Part shown: one piece after another, positions 1 to 6,826 of the stretch
Position numbering within the stretch: the stretch's first letter is position 1
Layout: every line of letters starts with the position of its first letter
Origin: Helicobacter sp.
Lineage (GTDB): Bacteria > Campylobacterota > Campylobacteria > Campylobacterales > Helicobacteraceae
NCBI GenBank assembly: GCA_029257755.1
Contig: JARIAP010000016.1
Location: forward strand, 1 to 8,545
Direction: 5' to 3'
DNA: 8,545 nucleotides
The notes under the pieces: model-generated
Database searches by the model: none
What the model saw: the letters and a program-made list of their open reading frames with translations, nothing else
Told to the model about the DNA's origin: nothing
Program-made: the position numbers and the translations under genes

Positions 1-418
1 AAAGAATGGATAATGTCCGCCTTGTTTATCTCACTTTTTATATATCTCTCATTTGTATTTGGAATCCCTGTTATTAAAGTTTTATCATTATCTTTTGTTA
101 CAAGTAAATACCATAAATTATTATCACCATCTTTAAATGATTTAATATATTCTTTTTTGTCTGTTGAAAAAGTAAGTTTAATATCTGGTCGTTTTAAAGT
201 AGGTTCAACAAGGTTTAAATATGCAAGTCTTGTTTCTGCATTGTCTCTATTTGATAAATGCTCTAAAAAATTACTTTTATTTTCTACATTTTCTAATGAT
301 TTTAAAAATGATTGCATATCTAATTCTGGCGGTATTAGCTCTGCATTTGCTTTTAAATCATTAAGATTATTTATAAATACTTGTTTGTCTGTGATAACTT
401 GATAATTATCTGTTGCTT

Positions 419-449
419 GTGGTGTTTGCTTATTTGGGGTAGAATTAGT
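419..449. repeat. Linker repeat copy A within the pseudogene
   Basis: This 31-base stretch matches 871-901 at 29 of 31 positions. On the minus strand both encode a linker reading (T)NSTPNKQ, which lies between the domain copies of the decayed protein. The near-identity of the linker contrasts with the more diverged flanking domains. Confidence 0.8.
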
Positions 450-870
450 ATTGCGAGTCCATTCATTATGTATTTTACTCGCTCGGCTGGTAAAAGTTTG
501 GATAAGGTCAGCATTATTTATTTTATTCTCTATATAATCCATTCTTGCTTTTGGTAAAAATGTTATTAATCTTTTATCGTTTTTCTCTGTGATAAGTAAT
601 ATAAAAAAATTATTTCCATCGTTAAAAACTTTTCTTTTCTATTGCTGTTTATAAGCTGTAAATCCCATTCTTTTAAGTGTTTGTTCTACTAAATTTAAAT
701 ATGCTAAATGACTTTGTGTATCTTGTTTTTTCTATAAATGTGCTATAAAATTTTCTTTATTGTCTATATTATCAAGTGTCTTTAAAAATCTATTTATATC
801 TAATTGTTTTGGAATATTGTACTCCTGTATTGTATTTAGTTTGATATGGTTTCTTTTGGGTTTATTTCTT

Positions 871-901
871 GTGTTGTTTGCTTATTTGGGGTAGAATTGG
901 T
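871..901. repeat. Linker repeat copy B within the pseudogene
   Basis: Partner of 419-449, differing at two positions and starting 452 bases away. It encodes the same NSTPNKQ linker on the minus strand. Downstream of it on that strand the reading frame is lost at the TAA at 838-836. Confidence 0.8.
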
Positions 902-1245
902 GCTATCAAGTTTGATATTAGAGTTTGCTATATCATCGTAAGGGGTAGGAGTGTTAATCTGACTATCCACTTGTTTATTATATAAGTCTCTATATTCATT
1001 TTTAATTTTATTGTCTAATCCATTTAAACTTTTTGTTGCATTGCTTGTTATTATCTATTCTCCATAATCACCTCGTGCTACACTTGTAAAATGTTTTTTC
1101 ATTAAAATCTTTTACAAATATAATAACATTATCATTTTGCAATATAATTCTATCTGGCATTAATTAATAATTTTTTAATAATATTTATTTAGATATTAAT
1201 ATTATTAAATAAATCTTTATCAAAATGCTTGTAATTTGATTTATG

Positions 1246-1254
1246 TGCTATAAT
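1246..1254 (+). promoter_or_regulatory. Extended -10 promoter for the VOC gene
   Basis: TGCTATAAT is a perfect TATAAT hexamer with the TGn extension. It lies about 37 bases before the chosen ATG at 1291, giving a short leader of about 30 nt. No good -35 box at 16-18 bp spacing is visible, which is common for epsilonproteobacterial sigma-70 promoters. The upstream DNA (1161-1242) is an AT-rich tract with no gene. Confidence 0.55.
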
Positions 1255-1280
1255 TTATTAAGATACAATAAATTATGCAC

Positions 1281-1285
1281 GGAGG
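1281..1285 (+). promoter_or_regulatory. Ribosome binding site setting the VOC start
   Basis: GGAGG sits 5 nt before the ATG at 1291. A longer in-frame ORF begins at the ATG at 1243, but that codon overlaps the -10 box and has no ribosome binding site. The 1291 start also gives the normal N-terminus of the family. Confidence 0.85.
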
Positions 1286-1290
1286 TTTGT

Positions 1291-1746
1291 ATGACTAAAG
1301 AAATTATACATGTAGGAATAACTGTAAGCAATATGGATAGATCTATTAATTTCTATAAAAATATTTTAGGATTAAACCTTAAGGGCACAATGATAATGGA
1401 AGGCAGAGAAACTGATTTATTATTTGCAACTCATAACTGCAAAGTAAAAGTAGCATATTTAAATGGAAGTGAGCATATAATGTCTGCACCAATTGAATTG
1501 CTTGAGTTTATTAATCCAAAAATAGATATAAGTAAATCTAATTTAATGAAAACATCTATTTCTGAAGTTTGTTTTAGGGTAGAAAATATTGATGATGCTT
1601 ACAATAATTTATTAAATAATAATGTAGAGTGCTTATCAAAACCACAATTTTTTGATTTTAGTGTGTATGGGTTTGGAAAAAGTAAAGCTCTATATTTCAA
1701 GGATCCTGATGGCATTATCTTAGAATTTATCCAAAATATTGAATAA
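1291..1746 (+). CDS. VOC superfamily (glyoxalase-like) protein
   Basis: A 151-residue cytoplasmic protein with two beta-alpha-beta-beta-beta halves typical of the vicinal oxygen chelate superfamily (glyoxalase I, bleomycin and fosfomycin resistance proteins, ring-cleaving dioxygenases). The N-terminal half opens with IIHVGITVSNMDRSINFYKN (5-24) and contains IELLEF (68-73). The second half contains ISEVCFRVENIDDAYNNL (90-107) and ends with ALYFKDPDGIILEF (133-146). Likely metal-ligand positions are His7, Glu72 and Glu145. The position that usually carries the second His reads Glu92 here, so the metal site may be altered. The substrate cannot be deduced. The gene stands alone, has its own promoter, and lies 490 bases upstream of the phosphonate operon. 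FosA/FosX fosfomycin-modifying enzymes share this fold, but I see no diagnostic match to them. Confidence 0.85.
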   Translation: MTKEIIHVGITVSNMDRSINFYKNILGLNLKGTMIMEGRETDLLFATHNCKVKVAYLNGSEHIMSAPIELLEFINPKIDISKSNLMKTSISEVCFRVENIDDAYNNLLNNNVECLSKPQFFDFSVYGFGKSKALYFKDPDGIILEFIQNIE

Positions 1747-1765
1747 TAGTTATTTTATATAACTA
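1747..1765 (+). terminator. AT-rich inverted repeat after the VOC gene
   Basis: TAGTTAT and ATAACTA form a 7-bp stem with a 5-base loop immediately after the stop codon. It is not GC-rich and has no clean T-run behind it, so it is at best a weak terminator. It may instead be a protein-binding palindrome, because nearly the same arms recur at 1995-2013. Confidence 0.3.
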
Positions 1766-1994
1766 ATGTTATAATGTAATATAATGCTAAATAAAACAAT
1801 GTAAAAAATGTATTAAAAAAATTGCATATAATTATTATATGGATAATGTAGTGGTGTGATAATTTATGTTTAGTGTGATTTTATATAGATTTAGCTATGC
1901 CTAAGAATATACATAAGATTTTGTGTAATAAGTAAAAATGATAAGTCATAAATTTCATTGAATATTATTATATGGGTTTAAAGAAATAGTCTCT

Positions 1995-2013
1995 TAGTTA
2001 TATAAACATAACT
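1995..2013. repeat. Inverted repeat AGTTAT-N6-ATAACT
   Basis: A 6-bp perfect inverted repeat (AGTTAT 1996-2001, ATAACT 2008-2013). With the preceding T, its left arm is the same TAGTTAT as in the palindrome at 1747-1765. It lies about 220 bases before phnC. It could be an operator half-site pair or chance in AT-rich DNA. Confidence 0.3.
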
Positions 2014-2043
2014 TATTGTTATTATGATAAAACAAAAGCAATA

Positions 2044-2060
2044 TATAGCATAAAGCTATA
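2044..2060. repeat. Small hairpin TATAGC-N5-GCTATA
   Basis: A perfect 6-bp inverted repeat around a 5-base ATAAA loop in the spacer before phnC. It is too short and too far from the gene for a function to be assigned. Confidence 0.3.
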
Positions 2061-2194
2061 CAAGAAGATATTTATATAAACAATATAACCAAACTATAAG
2101 CAAAATACTTCTTAATTTTTTATAAATTATATTATACAATAATTATTATTTTACAAACTATTTACATATGCAAATATGATATTTTACAATAGAT

Positions 2195-2200
2195 TATAAT
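2195..2200 (+). promoter_or_regulatory. Candidate -10 box of the phn operon
   Basis: A perfect TATAAT lies 36 bases before the phnC ATG, within a strongly AT-rich upstream region. No convincing -35 element is present. TATGAT at 2175-2180, with TTTACA at 2150-2155, is an alternative. Because the phn genes are packed without gaps, this is the only place in view where an operon promoter fits well. Confidence 0.45.
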
Positions 2201-2236
2201 AATTCTAAAAACTTAATCAACTCAAGGTTATAAGTT

Positions 2237-2998
2237 ATGATTAATATGAAAAATCTTACCTTAGGCTATAGAAAGGAAAAAATACTAAGAGATTTTAACC
2301 TTAATATCAAAAGGGGAGAATTTGTTGGCATAATAGGTCCTAGTGGAGCAGGAAAAAGCACACTTTTAATGAGTATTGCGGGTGGAATCAAGGTTTTTGA
2401 TGGGAATTTTCATGTCTTAAAACATGATATGAAAAAACTTAAAAAGAAAGATTTGATAAAAATTAGACAAGAGATTGGGATTATCTTTCAAGGATATTGT
2501 CTTGTAGATAGACTTAGTGTGCTTGATAATGTAATAAGTGGAATGCTAAAAGATTTACCTATGCCAAGAGCTTTTATTAGATATTATAAAGATAAAGAGT
2601 TGAAAAAAGCTAGAGAATTTATGGAAATTGTAGATATTGGAAAATATTCTCTTAAAAGATGTGATGAGTTAAGTGGTGGACAAAGACAAAGAGTAGCTAT
2701 AGCAAGGGCATTAATGGGAAATCCAAAAATTATTTTAGCTGATGAGCCAATTTCAGCCCTTGATGTAAAAAGTGCTACAAAAGTTATGGAGATTCTAAAA
2801 AAAGTAAATGAGATATACCATGTTAGTGTCATTACAAATCTCCATCATTTAGAGTATGCAAAAGATTATTGCCAAAGGATTATTGGTGTAAATAGTGGAA
2901 AACTTGTGTTTGATGGCACACCAAATAACTTAAATGAAAAAATGATAGATAAAATTTATCATGATAGTAAGAATAAGTTAGATAAACAATCAAATTGA
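2237..2998 (+). CDS. phnC: Phosphonate ABC importer ATPase PhnC
   Basis: A 253-residue ATP-binding subunit that drives phosphonate uptake with PhnD and PhnE at the cytoplasmic face of the inner membrane. Walker A is GPSGAGKST (34-42), the Q-loop is IIFQG (82-86), the signature is LSGGQRQR (145-152), Walker B is IILADEP (165-171) with the D-loop SALD (173-176), and the H-loop is HH (203-204). The signature region, the AFIRYY segment (112-117) and the linkage to phnD and phnE support the PhnC subfamily over other importer ATPases. Length is close to the E. coli protein (about 262). The ATG at 2237 has AAGG 9 nt upstream; a second ATG at 2246 is too far from it. This is the first gene of the operon and ends 10 nt before phnD. 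Confidence 0.92.
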   Translation: MINMKNLTLGYRKEKILRDFNLNIKRGEFVGIIGPSGAGKSTLLMSIAGGIKVFDGNFHVLKHDMKKLKKKDLIKIRQEIGIIFQGYCLVDRLSVLDNVISGMLKDLPMPRAFIRYYKDKELKKAREFMEIVDIGKYSLKRCDELSGGQRQRVAIARALMGNPKIILADEPISALDVKSATKVMEILKKVNEIYHVSVITNLHHLEYAKDYCQRIIGVNSGKLVFDGTPNNLNEKMIDKIYHDSKNKLDKQSN

Positions 2999-3008
2999 AA
3001 GGAAGAGC

Positions 3009-3857
3009 ATGAGCAAAATGTCAAGTTTATTAAGTGTTGTAGTTTTGTGTTTTACATTATTTTTCAATATTGTAAATGGTAGTCAAGATAAAAAAGTGTT
3101 GAATCTAGCTGTCCTACCAACAGCAGGTTCATCATCACTAGATATTGCGTGGAAACCAGTTGCTAAGTATTTAGAAAAAGAATTAGACATTAAGGTTAAT
3201 TTAAAATTTGTAAATGATTATGCCGCATTAGTATCAGGAATGCAATATAAGCATATAGATATTGTTTATTTTGGTCCAGAATCTTATGTGCAAGCAGCAC
3301 AAAGAGCAAATGCAATTGCCCTTGTAAAAGAACTCAATGAATCGGGTATTGCAGGGTATCATAGTATTATTATCACAAAAAAGAGTAGCAATATAACAAG
3401 CATTGAGCAATTAAGGGGTAAAACATGGGCATTTACAGATCCAAATTCCACTTCAGGAACATTAGTGCCAAGTATTTATCTAAAGAAAATAGGAATCAAT
3501 CCACAACAATACTTTTCTAAAGTCATTTACTCGGGTTCACATGAGGCGTCTATCTTAAGCGTAAAAGCAGGGAGGCTTGATGGTGCATCTACAAATGATT
3601 TGGATTTTAAACGCGGTATTGGAAAGGGTTGGAAGGAAGAAGATTTTAATATTATTTGGACTTCAGATTTAATTGTTGGTGCTCCTATTGCAGCAAGAAA
3701 AGATCTACCACAAGATTTACTTATCTCTTTACAAAAAGCATTTATCAACTTAAAAGATGAAAATATATTAAAAAACTTAAAAAATAAAGGATTTATTGAA
3801 GCAAAAGATAGTGATTATGATCCTATTAGAGAGTTAATTAAAAATAAAGGTAAATAA
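3009..3857 (+). CDS. phnD: Phosphonate-binding periplasmic protein PhnD
   Basis: A 282-residue substrate-binding protein that captures phosphonates in the periplasm and delivers them to PhnE. Residues 1-24 form a signal peptide: a short positive start, a hydrophobic core (7-22), and probable cleavage after VNG or VNGS. The mature part shows PhnD-family features: NDYAALVSGMQ (69-79), IDIVYFGPESY (83-93), the anion-binding DPNSTSG (144-150), GSHEA (176-180) and STNDLD (194-199). It lacks most of the extra C-terminal length of E. coli PhnD (338 residues), which is part of that protein's dimer interface, but many PhnD homologues are this short. AAGGA lies 5 nt before the ATG. The stop codon overlaps the phnE start in a TAATG junction. 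Confidence 0.93.
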   Translation: MSKMSSLLSVVVLCFTLFFNIVNGSQDKKVLNLAVLPTAGSSSLDIAWKPVAKYLEKELDIKVNLKFVNDYAALVSGMQYKHIDIVYFGPESYVQAAQRANAIALVKELNESGIAGYHSIIITKKSSNITSIEQLRGKTWAFTDPNSTSGTLVPSIYLKKIGINPQQYFSKVIYSGSHEASILSVKAGRLDGASTNDLDFKRGIGKGWKEEDFNIIWTSDLIVGAPIAARKDLPQDLLISLQKAFINLKDENILKNLKNKGFIEAKDSDYDPIRELIKNKGK

Positions 3858-4747
3858 TGAATCTAATAAGTGATAATAAATATTCAAAAATGAATATAAA
3901 TGAATTAAAGAAGGATGTATCACCATTTAAAGCCCAAAATATATTAATAACAATAGTTGTATTATATATCATCGCACAAAGTTGGGTAGATACACAAATG
4001 AGTATAAGTGCTATATTTAATGGTTGGGGCAATATGGTTGATTATTTATCAGGTAATCCAGATATTAAAAATAGCTCTTATTTTCCACCAAATTATCAAT
4101 ACGATGAGATTAAAACTTATCTAATAGCCATGTTGGAAACACTCCAAATGGCAGTAATTGCATTATTTATTTCAGTAATAATTGCTATCCCATTATCTTG
4201 GTTTTGTTCTCGCAATATACTTGATATAATGTTTCCACAACAAGGCATAATATCTACATCAATTAAGAAAACATTATATTTGGTTGCAACATTATTTGCT
4301 AATATTTGCCGCTCTATCAATGAAGTTATTTGGGCATTAATTTTTATTTCAGCGGTTGGTTTAGGACCTATGGCCGGTATCTTAGCATTAGGAATACACA
4401 CTGCTGGGACATTAGCAAAGCTTTTGAGTGAAGGTAATGAGAATATAGATAATGGTCCAATTATGGCATTAGAAAGCATGGGTATAGGCTTTATAAAAAT
4501 ATTAATTTATGCAATATTGCCACAAGTTATGCCACATTATATATCTATGATTTTATATCGTTTTGAGAGCGATGTGCGTTCAGCTTCTATACTTGGATTT
4601 GTGGGTGCTGGGGGTATTGGATTTTATTTATTTGATAAAATCAAATCTTTTGAAAATGGGAGTGTTTGTACTATACTTATCATTATTATAAGTGTTGTTT
4701 TTATTGTAGATAAAATAAGTGCTTTTATAAGAAAAAAATATATTTAA
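3857..4747 (+). CDS. phnE: Phosphonate ABC importer permease PhnE
   Basis: A 296-residue inner-membrane permease, presumably dimeric, forming the channel of PhnCDE. After a hydrophilic N-terminus come a first membrane span (about 29-45), a long external segment (about 46-88), then further spans around 89-113, 139-165, 167-190, 212-233 and 272-292. The EAA-type coupling loop that docks on PhnC is at about 204-224 (ALESMGIGF...LPQVMP). The typical PhnE ending with FESDVRSASILGFVGAGGIG is present. It is somewhat longer than E. coli PhnE. The start overlaps the phnD stop by one base, with AAAGG 6 nt upstream, so translation is probably coupled. In E. coli phnF follows, but here phnG begins 9 nt later. 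Confidence 0.93.
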   Translation: MNLISDNKYSKMNINELKKDVSPFKAQNILITIVVLYIIAQSWVDTQMSISAIFNGWGNMVDYLSGNPDIKNSSYFPPNYQYDEIKTYLIAMLETLQMAVIALFISVIIAIPLSWFCSRNILDIMFPQQGIISTSIKKTLYLVATLFANICRSINEVIWALIFISAVGLGPMAGILALGIHTAGTLAKLLSEGNENIDNGPIMALESMGIGFIKILIYAILPQVMPHYISMILYRFESDVRSASILGFVGAGGIGFYLFDKIKSFENGSVCTILIIIISVVFIVDKISAFIRKKYI

Positions 4748-4756
4748 AGGAATGTT

Positions 4757-5197
4757 ATGCAAAGAGAATCTTTAAACTTTATTTTACAATATGCAGATAG
4801 TGAGCAATTAAATGCAATTATTAATTTAATAAAAAATAAGCATAATATAGATATTTTGCAACCACCAACACAACAAACACTTATGCTACCTGTAAAAGAT
4901 CCTATTAGTGGTGGTGAATTTTATGCAGGTGAAGTGCTTGTTACAACAAGTCTTATTTGTATGTATATAGGAGAAAATAGAGTGCAGGGTTGGGCTATGG
5001 TGCTTGATGATGACAAAGAGTTATCATTGCAAATTGCAATTATTGATGGGTATTATGGTTTTTATGAAAATAGAGAAGATAATATAAAGTCAAGTATCAT
5101 AGAATTGGTAATGCAAACAAATGAGCAAAAAGAATCTAGGCAAAAAAGAATAAATCAAGAAATAGATTCTACGCGTGTAAATTTTGAACTTATGTAA
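4757..5197 (+). CDS. phnG: C-P lyase core subunit PhnG
   Basis: A 146-residue subunit of the PhnGHIJ core complex (E. coli PhnG is 150 residues). With PhnI, PhnH and PhnL it is needed to transfer phosphonate to the ribose of ATP with release of adenine. Recognisable parts are the N-terminal helix pair (SLNFILQYADSEQLNAIINL), the central strands EFYAGEVLVTTS (about 54-65) and GWAMVLDDD, and the C-terminal STRVNFELM, which matches the conserved SRVDF-type ending of the family. A charged helix (about 116-138, NEQKESRQKRINQEIDS) precedes that tail. AAGG lies 6 nt before the ATG, overlapping the phnE stop region. Identification rests on both sequence and position before phnH. Confidence 0.9.
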   Translation: MQRESLNFILQYADSEQLNAIINLIKNKHNIDILQPPTQQTLMLPVKDPISGGEFYAGEVLVTTSLICMYIGENRVQGWAMVLDDDKELSLQIAIIDGYYGFYENREDNIKSSIIELVMQTNEQKESRQKRINQEIDSTRVNFELM

Positions 5198-5202
5198 AGG
5201 AG
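5196..5202 (+). promoter_or_regulatory. Ribosome binding site setting the phnH start
   Basis: AAAGGAG ends 5 nt before the ATG at 5208 and overlaps the phnG stop codon. An upstream in-frame TTG at 5184 would lengthen PhnH by 8 residues, but it lacks such a site and lies inside phnG, so ATG 5208 is preferred. Confidence 0.85.
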
Positions 5203-5207
5203 AAGTT

Positions 5208-5765
5208 ATGCAAGATAATAAATTGCATTTGCAAGATTTAGAAAAGATTAATCGTTATAATTTTAGGGCATTGTGTGATGCATTATCTAGACCCGGAAGC
5301 ACACAAAATTTAAAAAAAGCTTTTCATTCTTATAGTATTGCTTGTGCTAGTGTTTTACTTTATGCAGAAGTGAGTTATATTAATCTTACAAATGAGGACT
5401 TTTGGGCATTGCATTCAATATGTAATGCTAAACAAGAGAATCTTGAACATGCGGATTATATTTTTACTAATAATTTAGATTCAAATATTTTATCAAATGC
5501 AAAAAGAGGTAGTTTTAAAGATCCAGAATTTAGTGCAACTATAATTTTTTGTTTTGATGATAATTGTATGCAAAATGAATATAGGCTTGAAGGTGCAGGG
5601 ATTGATGGTAGTATCATACAGAAATATCCATTACAAGAGGAATTAATGCAAATATTTTTGCACAATAACCAACATTTTCCCATAGGCAATGAAATATATT
5701 TTTTAAATACACAAAACGGAGAGATTAAGGCTCTTAGCCGCACTACAAAAATGGAGGTTATATAA
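5208..5765 (+). CDS. phnH: C-P lyase core subunit PhnH
   Basis: A 185-residue subunit of the C-P lyase core complex (E. coli PhnH is 194 residues). The E. coli structure has a fold like PLP-dependent transferases but without the cofactor. It joins PhnG, PhnI and PhnL in making the ribose-triphosphate phosphonate intermediate. Family landmarks are ALCDALSRPG (21-30), YRLEGAGIDGS (125-135, the counterpart of the conserved RGPGI segment) and FPIGNEIYF (157-165). The start is set by AAAGGAG just upstream. It ends in a TAATG overlap with phnI. Cysteines are fairly frequent (for example FCFDDNC near 113-119) but form no recognisable metal motif. Confidence 0.91.
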   Translation: MQDNKLHLQDLEKINRYNFRALCDALSRPGSTQNLKKAFHSYSIACASVLLYAEVSYINLTNEDFWALHSICNAKQENLEHADYIFTNNLDSNILSNAKRGSFKDPEFSATIIFCFDDNCMQNEYRLEGAGIDGSIIQKYPLQEELMQIFLHNNQHFPIGNEIYFLNTQNGEIKALSRTTKMEVI

Positions 5766-6826
5766 TGGGTTTTGTAGCAATTAAGGGTGGTGAAGATGCA
5801 ATAAAACATTCACTAGCATTTTTTGAAAAAAACTTTGTTTGTAGTGATGCAAACGAAAGTGTAATTATAGAATCAATGCGTTTAGGTGTTGATAGAGTTA
5901 TGAGTGAGGGTAGTCTCTATAGTAAAAAATTAGCGGCTAAATCACTTATTAAATCAAGTGGTGATACTTTTAATGCAGCATTTTTCTTAAGAGCTCATAG
6001 AAGCTCGTGCCAAAGAATTGGTGAAGCAAAAACAATAGATATTAATAATATGAGAATTGTAAGAAGAATTTCAGCGGCTTTTAAGGATATAGAAGGTGGA
6101 CAGATATTGGGTCCTAGCAATGATTATCAAATAAAACTTTTAAATAGTGTTATCAATCAAGACAATATTGATATAAGCAACTATGATTGTAGTGATAAGA
6201 AAATGCCATCAGCCCTTGATTTATTAAGACAAATGGGATTCATAAAAAACCAACCAAAAGATTCTAAAATAGATGATATTACACGCGTTTTTCCCAATCC
6301 GCCATATTCTCGTAGTGCTATGATGCAAGCTATGAGTAGAGGGGAGAGTGGGAGTATGCTAGGTTTTGCTTATACTTCTATGCGTGGATATGGAGATATA
6401 CACCCAACTATAGGTGATTTAAGGCTTGGTAATATAGAAGTAAAATTTATCCATCCACTTACAAAAAAAGAAGTGATAATTGGTGAAATAGATGTAAGTG
6501 CAGTAGAAAGTGTTGGTGAAGTAGAGAAGCAATATGATGGAAGTGTTAAACTAAATACAGGATTTGGTTTTTGTTTTGGATTTAATGAAACAAAGGCAAT
6601 TTGCATGAGTATATTGGATTTGAATCTTTATGCAGTTAAACATAGAGAAAATGAAACCCATTTTGCATCAAATTGTGAAATGATATTGCATCATATTGAT
6701 GGCGTAGATTCAATGGGATTTGCAAATCATTATAAATTACCACATTATGTAACATTCCAAGCTATTTTACAAGTATTTGAAAAAGCTAAGGAATTTACAG
6801 AAAAAAATGAAAGGAAGATGGCATGA
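5765..6826 (+). CDS. phnI: C-P lyase core subunit PhnI (nucleosidase)
   Basis: A 353-residue protein (E. coli 354). PhnI catalyses displacement of adenine from ATP; with PhnG, PhnH and PhnL the displacing group is phosphonate, giving ribose-1-phosphonate-5-triphosphate. Conserved blocks are AIKGGEDAIKHS near the N-terminus, DRVMSEGSLYSKKLAAKSL, ISAAFKDIEGGQILGPSNDY (102-121), DDITRVFPNPPYSRSAMM (170-187), MRGYGDIHPTIGD (206-218) and KLPHYVTFQAIL (324-335). No truncation or frameshift is seen. GGAGG lies 7 nt before the ATG, and both ends overlap neighbours (TAATG with phnH, ATGA with phnJ), consistent with coupled translation of core subunits at matched levels. Confidence 0.95.
   Translation: MGFVAIKGGEDAIKHSLAFFEKNFVCSDANESVIIESMRLGVDRVMSEGSLYSKKLAAKSLIKSSGDTFNAAFFLRAHRSSCQRIGEAKTIDINNMRIVRRISAAFKDIEGGQILGPSNDYQIKLLNSVINQDNIDISNYDCSDKKMPSALDLLRQMGFIKNQPKDSKIDDITRVFPNPPYSRSAMMQAMSRGESGSMLGFAYTSMRGYGDIHPTIGDLRLGNIEVKFIHPLTKKEVIIGEIDVSAVESVGEVEKQYDGSVKLNTGFGFCFGFNETKAICMSILDLNLYAVKHRENETHFASNCEMILHHIDGVDSMGFANHYKLPHYVTFQAILQVFEKAKEFTEKNERKMA

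Larger units (their letters stand above)
1..1160 (-). pseudogene. Decayed repeat-domain protein gene, runs off left edge
   Basis: Read on the minus strand from an ATG at 1160, this gives MPDRIILQNDNVIIFVKDFN and then changes frame at an A-run (about 1100). It continues as a readable protein to a TAA at 838-836, and resumes in another frame from about 842 to the left edge. In-frame TAG codons lie at 1057-1055, 734-732 and 641-639. From 638 to 1 the frame is open for about 212 codons. Two diverged copies of one domain are visible. The first starts at about 806 (QLDINRFLKTLDNIDNKENF) and the second at about 326 (ELDMQSFLKSLENVENKSNF). Both contain LAYLNLVE..LKR and a later block with NDK.LIT..P.....YI...IN.AD.I. 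I do not recognise the family with certainty. The style resembles the putative barnase/colicin-E5-like nuclease repeat proteins annotated in Helicobacter, but that is a weak inference. No ribosome binding site precedes the ATG, so the 5' end may also be lost. Confidence 0.7.
1747..2236. other. Gene-free AT-rich spacer upstream of the phn operon
   Basis: About 490 bases with stops in all frames and no ORF with a ribosome binding site. Tiny ORFs at 1867 and 1896 (12 codons each) lack any support. The stretch contains inverted repeats at 1747-1765, 1995-2013 and 2044-2060 and a candidate promoter near 2195. I saw no tRNA, no clear riboswitch and no Campylobacter-type pho box (a GTTTC direct repeat, as I recall its consensus). 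Confidence 0.7.

Noticed and set aside
13..402. Plus-strand ORF of 129 codons at the left edge
   Set aside because: No ribosome binding site, poor protein character (Ser/Leu/Phe-rich), and the minus strand of the same DNA encodes the clear repeat-domain protein; it is a shadow.
1243..1290. Longer N-terminus for the VOC protein (16 extra residues from ATG 1243)
   Set aside because: That ATG overlaps the extended -10 box and has no ribosome binding site; GGAGG directs initiation at 1291.
1867..1934. Two tiny ORFs of 12 codons in the spacer before phnC
   Set aside because: No ribosome binding sites, no recognisable sequence, and length expected by chance.
2044..2060. Hairpin TATAGC-N5-GCTATA as an intrinsic terminator or riboswitch element
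   Set aside because: Stem of only 6 bp with few GC pairs, no following T-run, and no surrounding conserved structure.
4117..4479. Minus-strand ORF of 120 codons within phnE
   Set aside because: Entirely inside a well-supported gene, with no ribosome binding site or family features; a shadow of phnE.
5184..5207. TTG start for PhnH
   Set aside because: The ATG at 5208 has AAAGGAG at ideal spacing and fits the family N-terminus.
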